Assembly: GCF_021228125.1 (NCBI RefSeq)
Contig: NZ_JAJQQS010000002.1
Span: 930,001 to 994,000 of the forward strand
Source of the DNA: Streptomyces albireticuli
Lineage (GTDB): Bacteria > Actinomycetota > Actinomycetes > Streptomycetales > Streptomycetaceae
Length of the DNA stretch: 64,000 bases
Direction: 5' to 3'
The first letter of the stretch is position 1. Each line of letters opens with the position of its first letter. The translations under genes and the position numbers were made by a program. Below the pieces are notes generated by a model, which saw nothing but the letters and a program-made list of their open reading frames with translations, was not told the origin of the DNA and made no database searches. Positions 20,455 through 28,351 of the stretch are shown here, in pieces.

Positions 20455-21428
20455 GCGGCGGGCCGGAGCTCCCCGGCCCCGTCGGCCGGCGAGGCCGGGG
20501 CGACGAGCTCGCCGCGGTCGCGCAGCGACAGGAACACCCGCAGCACGGCGATCCACACCAGGCAGGAGCCGAACATGTGGGTGCCGACGAGGAGCTCGGG
20601 GGAGTCGTTGAAGTACTGCACGAAGCCGACCGCGCCCTGGAGCAGCAGGACGGCCAGCATCTCGACGACCCTGCGCACCGGCCCGGCGGGGGCCTTCACG
20701 GCCCGCAGCACGAACCACAGGGCCACCGTCAGGCCCAGCACGACGCAGACGAAGTCGACGTGCAACTGGGTGATCTCGCGGACGTCCAGCGGGATGCGGT
20801 GGACGTCCTTCTTCGCGTCGCCCGCGTGCTTGCCCGAGCCCGTGACCACGGTGCCGATCACGATCAGCAGGGCGGTCGAGACGACCAGCACCCAGCTGAG
20901 CTGCCGCACCGGACGGGCCACCAGGTCGCGCGGCTCCTCGTCGCCCTCGCAGGCGCGGCGCCACATCACCACGGCGACCGTCAGCAGCGCGGTCGCCGCC
21001 AGGAAGTGCGAACCGACGATGTACGGGTTGAGGCCCGTCAGCACGGTGATGCCGCCGATGATGCCGTTGCTCGCGACCAGCCAGAACTGGGCCCAGCCCA
21101 GCCGGGTGAGGCTGCGGCGGCGGGGCTCCCGCGCGCGTGCCGCCGTGATCGCCAGGCCGACGACCGCGCACAGCACATAGGTGAGCATGCGGTTGGTGAA
21201 TTCGATGACGCCGTTGATGCCCATCTCGGGCGTCGGGGTCAGGCTGTCCTCGGTGCAGGTCGGCCAGGTCGGGCAGCCGAGCCCCGACTGGGTGAGCCGC
21301 ACCGCGCCGCCCGTCACGACGATGACCACGGCCATCACCACACAGGCGAACGCCGCCCGCCGCACGAAGCGGGCGGAGGGCTGCCACCGGTCGGCGACGA
21401 TCTGGAGGGGGTTCATCGAATTCGGCAC
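20433..21428 (-). CDS. ctaA: Heme A synthase (CtaA/COX15)
   Basis: This membrane enzyme oxidises heme O to heme A for cytochrome c oxidase, completing the pathway begun by ctaB. The 331-residue protein has about eight transmembrane helices. The conserved cysteine pair is in GLGCPTWPTC after the first helix, and heme-ligand histidines are near GSHFLA, QLHVDF and GTHMFGS. The start is GTG at 21428, or ATG at 21416 (M-N-P-L-Q). A hydrophilic alanine-rich tail overlaps the convergent amidohydrolase-like gene. Confidence 0.92.
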   Translation of the reverse strand: MPNSMNPLQIVADRWQPSARFVRRAAFACVVMAVVIVVTGGAVRLTQSGLGCPTWPTCTEDSLTPTPEMGINGVIEFTNRMLTYVLCAVVGLAITAARAREPRRRSLTRLGWAQFWLVASNGIIGGITVLTGLNPYIVGSHFLAATALLTVAVVMWRRACEGDEEPRDLVARPVRQLSWVLVVSTALLIVIGTVVTGSGKHAGDAKKDVHRIPLDVREITQLHVDFVCVVLGLTVALWFVLRAVKAPAGPVRRVVEMLAVLLLQGAVGFVQYFNDSPELLVGTHMFGSCLVWIAVLRVFLSLRDRGELVAPASPADGAGELRPAAQAASSR

Positions 21429-21560
21429 GGAGTCATCGTAAGGGCCCGCTTGTGCATGGATTCACGAGGGGGTGGGTCGGGCGCGGCGGGGGTGAATCGT
21501 CCCAGCTCGGAGGGGTTCGCCCGCTGCCTGTCGTCCTTACGGCGGGCCGCTCGCTCCCGG

Positions 21561-21602
21561 CGGATCACCCCCGCCGGATCACTCCCGCCGGGTCACTCCC
21601 AG
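21561..21602. repeat. 14-bp tandem repeat across a permease stop codon
   Basis: Three adjacent units, CGGATCACCCCCGC, CGGATCACTCCCGC and CGGGTCACTCCCAG, cover the permease stop codon (21593-21595) and 30 bp beyond. The last unit encodes the final residues of the permease. Confidence 0.75.
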
Positions 21603-22372
21603 CGGAAGAAGCGGGCCGCCGCGCCGAGGCCGAGCGCGGACCAGCCTGCCAGGATGCCCAGATCGGCCCACGGCATCGCCGCGCCGTCGCGCAGGACGTC
21701 CCGCAGTCCGCCGGAGAGCGCCGAGACCGGCAGCAGTTCCAGCACCGCCCGCGCGGCGTCCGGGAACTTCTCCAGCGGCACGATCACGCCGCCGCCGACC
21801 AGCAGCAGCAGGAAGACGAGATTGGCCGCGGCCAGCGTCACCTCCGCCTTGAGCGTGCCCGCCATCAGCAGGCCGAGCCCGGAGAACGCGGCGGTGCCGA
21901 GGACGAGCAGGAGCAGGACGGCGAAGGGGTTGCCGTGCGGCGACCAGCCCAGCGCGAAGGCGATCGCCGTCAGCAGCACGATCTGGAGCACCTCGGTGAC
22001 CAGCACCGCGCAGGTCTTCGCGGCCATCAGCCCCCAGCGCGGCAGGGGGGAGGCGCCGAGCCGCTTGAGCACGCCGTAACGGCGCTCGAAGCCGGTCGCG
22101 ATGGCCTGGCCGGTGAAGGCGGTGGAGAGCACGGCGAGGGCGAGGACGCCCGGGGCCAGGAAGTCCACGGCCTCGCCCTCGCCGGTGTCGACGATGTCGA
22201 CGGAGCTGAAGAGGACCAGCAGCAGGGTCGGGATGACGACGGTGAGCAGCAGCTGCTCACCGTTGCGCAGCAGCATCCGGGTCTCCAGCGCGGCCTGCGC
22301 CCGGATCATCCGGGAGAGCGGCGCGGCGCCGGGCCTCGGGGTGAAGGTCCCGGCCTTCGTGTCGGCGCTCAT
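21593..22372 (-). CDS. ABC-2 type transporter permease
   Basis: This 259-residue membrane protein has a cytoplasmic N-terminus and six predicted helices of the ABC-2 (exporter) fold. It includes LLTVVIPTLLLVLF, FLAPGVLALAVLSTAFTG and VFLLLLVGGGVIVPLEKFP. It pairs with the ATPase encoded just upstream, and together they likely export a drug or lipid-like compound. Its ATG at 22372 overlaps the stop of a 31-codon ORF made by a duplication of the ATPase 3' end. Nothing in the sequence shows the substrate. Confidence 0.88.
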   Translation of the reverse strand: MSADTKAGTFTPRPGAAPLSRMIRAQAALETRMLLRNGEQLLLTVVIPTLLLVLFSSVDIVDTGEGEAVDFLAPGVLALAVLSTAFTGQAIATGFERRYGVLKRLGASPLPRWGLMAAKTCAVLVTEVLQIVLLTAIAFALGWSPHGNPFAVLLLLVLGTAAFSGLGLLMAGTLKAEVTLAAANLVFLLLLVGGGVIVPLEKFPDAARAVLELLPVSALSGGLRDVLRDGAAMPWADLGILAGWSALGLGAAARFFRWE

Positions 22373-22402
22373 GCGCGCAGCTCCTTACCGGTCAGCTCCA
22401 AG
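22364..22402. repeat. 39-bp direct duplication, copy 1
   Basis: This is identical to 22456-22494. The segment spans the ATGA stop/start junction and the codons for LELTGKELRA. The offset between copies is 92 bp. Confidence 0.92.
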
Positions 22403-22464
22403 CTGCTGTCCTCCGGGGGACAACCCCCGGACCCCCGGCCCGTGCGTGTGCGGGTGGCGCTCAT
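22369..22464 (-). CDS. 31-codon coupled small ORF repeating the ATPase C-terminus
   Basis: The ATG at 22464 overlaps the ATPase stop as ATGA, and the ORF's own stop overlaps the permease ATG in the same way. The peptide starts M-S-A-T-R-T-R and ends SLELTGKELRA, an exact copy of the last ten ATPase residues. The middle is read from a family C repeat. It most likely arose by duplication and acts as a translational bridge between ATPase and permease rather than as a functional peptide. Confidence 0.6.
   Translation of the reverse strand: MSATRTRTGRGSGGCPPEDSSLELTGKELRA
22413..22440. repeat. Family C 28-bp repeat, copy 1 (inverted relative to copy 2)
   Basis: It reads CCGGGGGACAACCCCCGG followed by ACCCCCGGCC. 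The reverse complement matches 23381-23408 at 27 of 28 positions. Confidence 0.85.
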
Positions 22465-22494
22465 GCGCGCAGCTCCTTACCGGTCAGCTCCAAG
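22456..22494. repeat. 39-bp direct duplication, copy 2
   Basis: This is the probable original copy, because it is the real 3' end of the ATPase gene, whose upstream codons continue in frame. Confidence 0.92.
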
Positions 22495-23423
22495 AAGACG
22501 TCCTCCAGGGTGTGCCGCTCGACCGCGATGCGGTCCGGCATGACCCCGTGCTGGGCGCACCAGGTGGTCACCGTGGCCAGCAGCTGCGGGTCGATCTTGC
22601 CGGTGACCCGGTACGTGCCCGGCGTCAGCTCCACCGCGGCGGAGTCGGCGGGCAGGGCTTTGAGAAGGGAGACGAGGTCCAGGCCGGGGCGGCCGCCGAA
22701 GCGGAGCGTGTTCTCGGCGCCGCCGCGGCACAGCTCCTCGGGGCTGCCCTGGGCGACGACCCGGCCGCTGTCGATGATGGCGACGTCGTCGGCCAGGGCC
22801 TCGGCCTCGTCCATGTAGTGCGTGGTCAGTACGACCGTGACGCCGTCGGCGCGCAGCTCCCGGACCAGGTCCCAGGTGGCGTGCCGGGCCTGCGGGTCGA
22901 GGCCCGCGGTCGGCTCGTCGAGGAAGACCAGCTCGGGGCGGCCGACGACGGCCATGGCGAGGGCGAGCCGCTGCTGCTGGCCGCCGGAGAGCCGCCGGTA
23001 GGCGGTGCGCCCGCAGGTGCCGAGCCCGAGCCGTTCGATCAGGGTGTCGACGTCCACGGGGTGCGCGTGCAGGGTCGCCGTGTGGCGCAGCATCTCCTCC
23101 GCGTGCGCCCCGGGATAGACGCCGCCGCTCTGGAGCATCACGCCGATCCGGGGGCGCAGGGCGGCGGAGTCGGCGAGGGGGTCGAGGCCCAGGACGCGGA
23201 CGGTGCCCGCGTCGGGGCGGCGGTAGCCCTCGCAGGTCTCGACGGTGGTGGTCTTGCCGGCGCCGTTGGGGCCCAGGACGGCGGTGAGGGAGCCGCGCGC
23301 GACGGACAGGTCGAGCCCGTCCACCGCGGTCTTCGCTCCGTACCGCTTCACCAGGCCGCGGACCTCGACCGCGGGCTCTCGGCCGGGGGTCCGGGGGGTG
23401 TCCCCCGGGAAGCTGCTGCGCAT
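22461..23423 (-). CDS. ABC transporter ATP-binding protein
   Basis: This 320-residue ATPase is of the ABC-2 exporter type. Walker A is GPNGAGKTT, the signature is LSGGQQQRLALA, Walker B is LVFLDEP, and the switch histidine is in TTHYMDEAEALADD. The C-terminal domain after residue 225 is typical of drug-exporter ATPases. The first 17 residues (S-F-P-G-D-T-P-R-T-P-G) are read from a family C repeat and precede the conserved VEVRGLVKRYG. It faces away from sufR, with about 260 bp between them. Confidence 0.92.
   Translation of the reverse strand: MRSSFPGDTPRTPGREPAVEVRGLVKRYGAKTAVDGLDLSVARGSLTAVLGPNGAGKTTTVETCEGYRRPDAGTVRVLGLDPLADSAALRPRIGVMLQSGGVYPGAHAEEMLRHTATLHAHPVDVDTLIERLGLGTCGRTAYRRLSGGQQQRLALAMAVVGRPELVFLDEPTAGLDPQARHATWDLVRELRADGVTVVLTTHYMDEAEALADDVAIIDSGRVVAQGSPEELCRGGAENTLRFGGRPGLDLVSLLKALPADSAAVELTPGTYRVTGKIDPQLLATVTTWCAQHGVMPDRIAVERHTLEDVFLELTGKELRA
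23381..23408. repeat. Family C 28-bp repeat, copy 2, inside the ATPase N-terminus
   Basis: It reads GGCCGGGGGTCCGGGGGG then TGTCCCCCGG and encodes part of the non-conserved N-terminal tail of the ATPase. Confidence 0.85.
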
Positions 23424-23601
23424 GGCTAGGAAGTCTACGAACCCCGGGGCCGTCCGGACCGCCCCGGGGTGCTCGTAAGACAGTACGGACAGGCCCGGGA
23501 GGAGGCCCCCGGGAGCGGCTCAACCCCCGGTCGGGCTCCGGTCGGGCCCCGGCCATGTACCGGTCCGTTGTCCGGTTTCGTGGTGATCTTGGGCGTGGCG
23601 G

Positions 23602-23615
23602 TTAGGTGACCCTAA
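23602..23615. promoter_or_regulatory. Perfect dyad TTAGG-N4-CCTAA upstream of sufR
   Basis: TTAGG and CCTAA are separated by TGAC, 73 bp upstream of the sufR start. It is AT-richer than its surroundings and may be a second regulator site or part of the divergent promoter. Confidence 0.45.
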
Positions 23616-23674
23616 GTGATCGACGACACCGCCCGGCGGGCCCGGCGAGGCTTGTCGCGCTCCCCGCAATTACG

Positions 23675-23688
23675 CAACAATGGTGTTG
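23675..23688 (+). promoter_or_regulatory. SufR operator candidate CAAC-N6-GTTG
   Basis: CAAC-AATGGT-GTTG is a 14-bp dyad whose last base is the first base of the sufR GTG. I recall this consensus from the Streptomyces avermitilis SufR work, and it was not checked here. Its position would let SufR block its own, probably leaderless, promoter. Confidence 0.75.
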
Positions 23689-24509
23689 TGAAATACGCGA
23701 GCGAGGCTTCGCAGGACCCCGCGGCCCGGGTGGCCGCCGGGGCCGTGGTGCCTGCCGCTGCGTCCGTGCGCGATTCCGTCCGCGAGGAGGATCGCGCCCA
23801 CGACGAGCAGCGCGGCACCCGCAACCGCGTCGTCCGGTCCATCCTCGACCACGGTCCGTCGACCGCGGCCGAGCTGGCCCTGCGCCTGGAGCTGACCCAG
23901 GCCGCCGTCCGCCGCCACCTCGACACCCTCGCCGCGGAGGGCATCGTCGAGCCCCGCGAGAAGCGGGTCTACGGCGCCCGTACGCGCGGGCGCCCGGCCA
24001 AGGCCTTCGCGCTCACCGACTGCGGCCGCGACGCCTTCGACCAGGCCTACGACAAGCTGGCCGAGGACGCCCTGCGCTGGATCGCCAAGGCGGCCGGCGG
24101 CGGCGAGATGGGTGAGGCTGCGGTCGCCGCCTTCGCGCGCGCCCGGATGGCCGCCCAGGCCGAGGGCTACCGCGAGGCGCTCCAGGCCGTCGGCCCGGAA
24201 TCCCGCACCGAGGCCCTTGCCCGGGCATTGACCGCGGACGGGTACGCTGCTACGGCGCGTAGCGCACCGGTCGGCGAACAGCTTTGCCAGCACCACTGCC
24301 CGGTCGCCCATGTCGCCGAGCAGTTCCCGCAGCTGTGCGAGGCGGAGACCGAGGTCTTCTCCCGCCTGCTCGGAACCCATGTGCAGCGTCTCGCCACCAT
24401 CGCCCACGGCGACGGTGTGTGCACGACGTTCATCCCGCGCGGCGAAACGCGGCGCACCACCAAGACCACCACAGCATCCGCCAGCACGGCCGGGAGGAAC
24501 CCCGCATGA
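23688..24509 (+). CDS. sufR: SufR-type iron-sulfur repressor of the suf operon
   Basis: This is a 273-residue winged-helix regulator. The DNA-binding domain is around residues 45-105 ([19 protein letters not shown], then the [11 protein letters not shown] recognition helix). The C-terminal half holds C200, C204, C217 and C245, the likely cluster ligands. In actinobacteria such proteins repress suf when they carry a 4Fe-4S cluster. The GTG at 23688 is preferred because it sits on the operator dyad and starts V-K-Y-A-S-E. A GTG at 23616 would add 24 poorly conserved residues. Its TGA overlaps the sufB ATG, so it is the first gene of the operon. Confidence 0.9.
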   Translation: MKYASEASQDPAARVAAGAVVPAAASVRDSVREEDRAHDEQRGTRNRVVRSILDHGPSTAAELALRLELTQAAVRRHLDTLAAEGIVEPREKRVYGARTRGRPAKAFALTDCGRDAFDQAYDKLAEDALRWIAKAAGGGEMGEAAVAAFARARMAAQAEGYREALQAVGPESRTEALARALTADGYAATARSAPVGEQLCQHHCPVAHVAEQFPQLCEAETEVFSRLLGTHVQRLATIAHGDGVCTTFIPRGETRRTTKTTTASASTAGRNPA

Positions 24510-25927
24510 CTCTCCCCACGGAGACTGCCCACCCTGAGCTCGAAGGCCTGGGCACGTACGAATACGGCTGGGCCGACTCCGACGTGGCAGGGGCAGCGGC
24601 CAAGCGCGGCCTCTCCGAGGAGGTCGTCCGCGACATCTCGGCGAAGAAGTCCGAGCCGGAGTGGATGCTCAAGCTGCGCCTGAAGGGCCTGAAGCTCTTC
24701 GAGAAGAAGCCCATGCCCACCTGGGGCTCCGACCTCACGGGCATCGACTTCGACAACATCAAGTACTTCGTGCGCTCCACCGAGAAGCAGGCCGCTTCCT
24801 GGGAGGACCTGCCCGAGGACATCAAGAACACCTACGACAAGCTGGGCATCCCGGAGGCCGAGAAGCAGCGCCTCGTCGCCGGTGTCGCCGCCCAGTACGA
24901 GTCGGAGGTCGTCTACCACCAGATCCGCGAGGACCTGGAGGAGCAGGGCGTTCTCTTCCTGGACACCGACACGGCGCTCAAGGAGCACCCGGAGATCTTC
25001 CAGGAGTACTTCGGCACCGTCATCCCCGTCGGTGACAACAAGTTCGCCTCGCTGAACACCGCCGTGTGGTCCGGTGGCTCCTTCATCTACGTCCCGCCGG
25101 GCGTCCACGTCGACATCCCGCTCCAGGCCTACTTCCGTATCAACACGGAGAACATGGGCCAGTTCGAGCGCACCCTGATCATCGTCGACGAGAACGCCTA
25201 CGTGCACTACGTCGAGGGCTGCACCGCCCCGATCTACTCCTCCGACTCGCTGCACAGCGCCGTCGTGGAGATCATCGTGAAGAAGGGCGGCCGCTGCCGC
25301 TACACGACCATCCAGAACTGGTCGAACAACGTCTACAACCTGGTCACCAAGCGCGCCGTGGCCTACGAGGGCGCGACCATGGAGTGGGTCGACGGCAACA
25401 TCGGCTCCAAGGTGACCATGAAGTACCCGGCCGTCTACCTGATGGGCGAGCACGCCAAGGGCGAGACCCTGTCCATCGCCTTCTCCGGCGAGGGCCAGCA
25501 CCAGGACGCCGGCGCCAAGATGGTCCACATGGCGCCGAACACCTCCTCCAACATCGTCTCCAAGTCGGTGGCGCGAGGCGGCGGCCGCACCTCCTACCGC
25601 GGCCTGATCGAGATCGGCGAGGGCGCCCACGGCTCCAAGTCGAACGTCCTCTGCGACGCCCTGCTGGTCGACACCATCTCCCGGTCGGACACCTACCCCT
25701 ACGTCGACGTCCGTGAGGACGACGTCTCCATGGGCCACGAGGCGACCGTCTCCAAGGTCAGCGACGACCAGCTCTTCTACCTGATGAGCCGCGGTCTGAC
25801 CGAGTTCGAGGCCATGGCGATGATCGTGCGCGGCTTCGTCGAGCCGATCGCCCGCGAGCTCCCCATGGAGTACGCCCTGGAGCTCAACCGGCTGATCGAG
25901 CTGCAGATGGAAGGCGCGGTCGGCTGA
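24506..25927 (+). CDS. sufB: Fe-S cluster assembly scaffold subunit SufB
   Basis: This 473-residue subunit belongs to the SufBCD scaffold that builds 4Fe-4S clusters in the cytosol. Conserved blocks include [31 protein letters not shown] with a conserved cysteine, [10 protein letters not shown] and the final [21 protein letters not shown]. The ATG at 24506 overlaps the sufR stop by 4 bp. SufD lies 59 bp downstream after a GGAAGAGAG ribosome-binding site. Confidence 0.97.
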   Translation: MTLPTETAHPELEGLGTYEYGWADSDVAGAAAKRGLSEEVVRDISAKKSEPEWMLKLRLKGLKLFEKKPMPTWGSDLTGIDFDNIKYFVRSTEKQAASWEDLPEDIKNTYDKLGIPEAEKQRLVAGVAAQYESEVVYHQIREDLEEQGVLFLDTDTALKEHPEIFQEYFGTVIPVGDNKFASLNTAVWSGGSFIYVPPGVHVDIPLQAYFRINTENMGQFERTLIIVDENAYVHYVEGCTAPIYSSDSLHSAVVEIIVKKGGRCRYTTIQNWSNNVYNLVTKRAVAYEGATMEWVDGNIGSKVTMKYPAVYLMGEHAKGETLSIAFSGEGQHQDAGAKMVHMAPNTSSNIVSKSVARGGGRTSYRGLIEIGEGAHGSKSNVLCDALLVDTISRSDTYPYVDVREDDVSMGHEATVSKVSDDQLFYLMSRGLTEFEAMAMIVRGFVEPIARELPMEYALELNRLIELQMEGAVG

Positions 25928-25986
25928 TACCCGCCGTCCGGACCGCAGCGACCCCTTTGTGACAGGAAGAGAGCACGACGACAGTC

Positions 25987-27165
25987 ATGGCCGATAACAC
26001 TCCCGCCGGCAGCACGACCGACGGCGCCATCCAGGTGGGCGGGCCCCAGCAGCCCATCGACGCGCGCGTCAGCGCCCCCGCCTCGTACGACGTCGCGGAC
26101 TTCCCCGTGCCGCACGGCCGCGAGGAGGAGTGGCGGTTCACCCCGCTGGCGCGCCTCCGCGGCCTGCACGACGGCACCGCGGTCGCGAACGGCGGCGTCA
26201 AGGTCGAGGTGACGGCCCCCGAGGGCGTCACCGTCGAGACCGTCGGCCGTGACGACGCCCGCCTCGGCCGCGCGGGCAAGCCGGTCGACCGCGTCGCCGC
26301 CCAGGCCTACAGCTCCTTCGAGAAGGCCTCGGTCGTCTCGATCCCCAAGGACACCGTGCTCACCGAGCCCGTCCTGATCTCCGTGCACGGCGAGGGCGGC
26401 GTCGCCTTCGGCCACCAGCTCGTCGAGATCGGCGCCTTCGCGGAGGCCGTCGTCGTCCTCGACCACACCGGCGACGCCACGCTCGCCGCCAACGTCGAGT
26501 ACATCCTCGGCGACGGCGCCAAGCTCACCGTGGTCTCGGTCCAGGACTGGGAGCCGACCGCGGTGCACGCCGCCCAGCACACCGCGCTGATCGGCCGGGA
26601 CGCCTCCTTCAAGTCCGTGATCGTCACCTTCGGCGGCGACCTGGTCCGCCTCCACCCCCGGGTCGTCTACGGCGCCCCCGGCGGCGAGGCCGAGCTCTAC
26701 GGCCTGTACTTCACGGACCAGGGCCAGCACCAGGAGCACCGCCTCTTCGTCGACCACGACACCCCGCACTGCCGCAGCAACGTCGCCTACAAGGGCGCGC
26801 TCCAGGGCCAGGACGCCCACGCGGTCTGGATCGGCGATGTGCTGATCCGCGCCGCCGCCGAGGGCACCGACACCTACGAGCTCAACCGCAACCTCGTCCT
26901 CACCGACGGCGCGCGCGTCGACTCCGTGCCCAACCTGGAGATCGAGACCGGCGAGATCGTCGGCGCCGGCCACGCCTCCGCGACCGGCCGCTTCGACGAC
27001 GAGCAGCTCTTCTACCTGATGGCCCGCGGCATCCCGGCCGACGAGGCCCGCCGGCTGGTCGTCCGCGGCTTCTTCGCCGAGCTCGTCCAGCAGATCGGGA
27101 TCCCGGACCTGGAGGAGCGCCTCATCGGCAAGATCGAGGCCGAGCTGGAAGCGGCGGTGGCATGA
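25987..27165 (+). CDS. sufD: Fe-S cluster assembly subunit SufD
   Basis: This 392-residue SufB paralogue joins SufB and SufC. It has the beta-helix core with ELYGLYFTDQGQH, HRLFVDHDTPHCRSNV and, near the end, YLMARGIPADEARRLVVRGFF. The final helix LEERLIGKIEAEL is family-typical. It overlaps the Rieske gene as ATGA. The N-terminal 30 residues are low in complexity. Confidence 0.95.
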   Translation: MADNTPAGSTTDGAIQVGGPQQPIDARVSAPASYDVADFPVPHGREEEWRFTPLARLRGLHDGTAVANGGVKVEVTAPEGVTVETVGRDDARLGRAGKPVDRVAAQAYSSFEKASVVSIPKDTVLTEPVLISVHGEGGVAFGHQLVEIGAFAEAVVVLDHTGDATLAANVEYILGDGAKLTVVSVQDWEPTAVHAAQHTALIGRDASFKSVIVTFGGDLVRLHPRVVYGAPGGEAELYGLYFTDQGQHQEHRLFVDHDTPHCRSNVAYKGALQGQDAHAVWIGDVLIRAAAEGTDTYELNRNLVLTDGARVDSVPNLEIETGEIVGAGHASATGRFDDEQLFYLMARGIPADEARRLVVRGFFAELVQQIGIPDLEERLIGKIEAELEAAVA

Positions 27166-27485
27166 GCGAGACCTTCGTACGCGCCTGCGGCCTGAGCGAG
27201 CTGGAGGAGGACACCCCCAAGCGGGTCGAGCTCGGCGGCACGCCGGTCGCGCTCGTCCGCACCGAGGGCGAGGTGTACGCGATAAACGACATCTGCTCCC
27301 ACGCCAACGTCTCGCTGTCCGAGGGCGAGGTGGAGGACTGCGCGATCGAGTGCTGGTTGCACGGCTCCAGCTTCGACCTGCGCACCGGCAAGCCCTCCGG
27401 GCTGCCCGCCACGCGCCCGGTCCCCGTATACCCCGTCAAGATCGAAGGGGACGACGTGCTCGTCTCCGTCACCCAGGAGTCCTGA
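27162..27485 (+). CDS. Rieske-type 2Fe-2S ferredoxin in the suf operon
   Basis: This soluble 107-residue protein has both Rieske ligand pairs: C45 and H47 in ICSHANVSLSEG, and C64 and H67 in CWLHGSSFDL. It resembles the ferredoxin component of aromatic dioxygenases (NirD/BphF type), but its place between sufD and sufC points to an electron-donor or repair role in cluster assembly. It starts on the overlapping sufD stop and ends 7 bp before sufC. The role is inferred from context. Confidence 0.93.
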   Translation: MSETFVRACGLSELEEDTPKRVELGGTPVALVRTEGEVYAINDICSHANVSLSEGEVEDCAIECWLHGSSFDLRTGKPSGLPATRPVPVYPVKIEGDDVLVSVTQES

Positions 27486-27492
27486 GTTCCCC

Positions 27493-28251
27493 ATGGCAAC
27501 GCTTGAGATCCACGACCTGCACGTCTCCGTCGAGGCCGAGAACGGCCCCCGCGAGATCCTGCGCGGCGTCGACCTGACCGTGAAGCAGGGCGAGACCCAC
27601 GCCATCATGGGCCCCAACGGCTCCGGCAAGTCGACCCTGGCGTACTCCCTCGCGGGTCACCCCAAGTACACGATCACCGGCGGCACCGTCACCCTCGACG
27701 GCGAGGACGTCCTGGAGATGTCCGTCGACGAGCGCGCCCGCGCCGGCGTCTTCCTCGCCATGCAGTACCCGGTCGAGGTCCCCGGCGTCTCGGTCTCCAA
27801 CTTCCTGCGCACCTCCGCCACCGCCATCCGCGGCGAGGCCCCCAAGCTGCGCACCTGGGTGAAGGAGGTCAAGGAGGCCATGGAGCGCCTCAACATGGAC
27901 CCCGCCTTCGCCGAGCGCAACGTCAACGAGGGCTTCTCCGGCGGTGAGAAGAAGCGCCACGAGATCCTTCAGCTGGAGCTCCTCAAGCCGAAGATCGCGA
28001 TCCTCGACGAGACCGACTCCGGCCTCGACGTCGACGCCCTGCGCCAGGTCTCCGAGGGCGTCAACCGCGTCCGCGAGACGGGCGAGGTCGGCACCCTGCT
28101 GATCACCCACTACACGCGCATCCTGCGCTACATCAAGCCCGACTTCGTCCACGTCTTCTCCGGCGGCCGCATCGTCGAGTCCGGCGGCGCCGAGCTGGCC
28201 GACAAGCTCGAGGCCGAGGGCTACGAGGCCTACCAGACGAAGGGGGCGTAG
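27493..28251 (+). CDS. sufC: Fe-S assembly ATPase SufC
   Basis: This is the 252-residue ABC-type ATPase of the SufBCD complex. Walker A is GPNGSGKST, the signature is FSGGEKKRHEI, Walker B is IAILDETDSGLDVD with the SufC-specific DETDSG, and the switch histidine is in LLITHYTRIL. Its stop is followed after 4 bp by a 31-codon ORF that leads into sufS. Confidence 0.97.
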   Translation: MATLEIHDLHVSVEAENGPREILRGVDLTVKQGETHAIMGPNGSGKSTLAYSLAGHPKYTITGGTVTLDGEDVLEMSVDERARAGVFLAMQYPVEVPGVSVSNFLRTSATAIRGEAPKLRTWVKEVKEAMERLNMDPAFAERNVNEGFSGGEKKRHEILQLELLKPKIAILDETDSGLDVDALRQVSEGVNRVRETGEVGTLLITHYTRILRYIKPDFVHVFSGGRIVESGGAELADKLEAEGYEAYQTKGA

Positions 28252-28255
28252 CCCG

Positions 28256-28351
28256 GTGAGCGACGCGCGCGAGGCCGCCGGCCCGCGGATGAACGGCTAC
28301 CCGCAGCTTCGCCTCGCGGGCGGAGAAGCGAACGGAAGTGACTGGGCGTGA
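28256..28351 (+). CDS. 31-codon small ORF between sufC and sufS
   Basis: The ORF begins GTG-AGC-GAC 4 bp after the sufC stop and ends TGA, overlapping the sufS GTG as GTGA. It encodes V-S-D-A-R-E at the start and G-S-D-W-A at the end. About 26 of 31 third positions are G or C, in line with coding DNA here. It may be a real micropeptide, or simply a device that carries ribosomes across the gap. There is no recognisable homologue from sequence alone. Confidence 0.45.
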   Translation: MSDAREAAGPRMNGYPQLRLAGGEANGSDWA

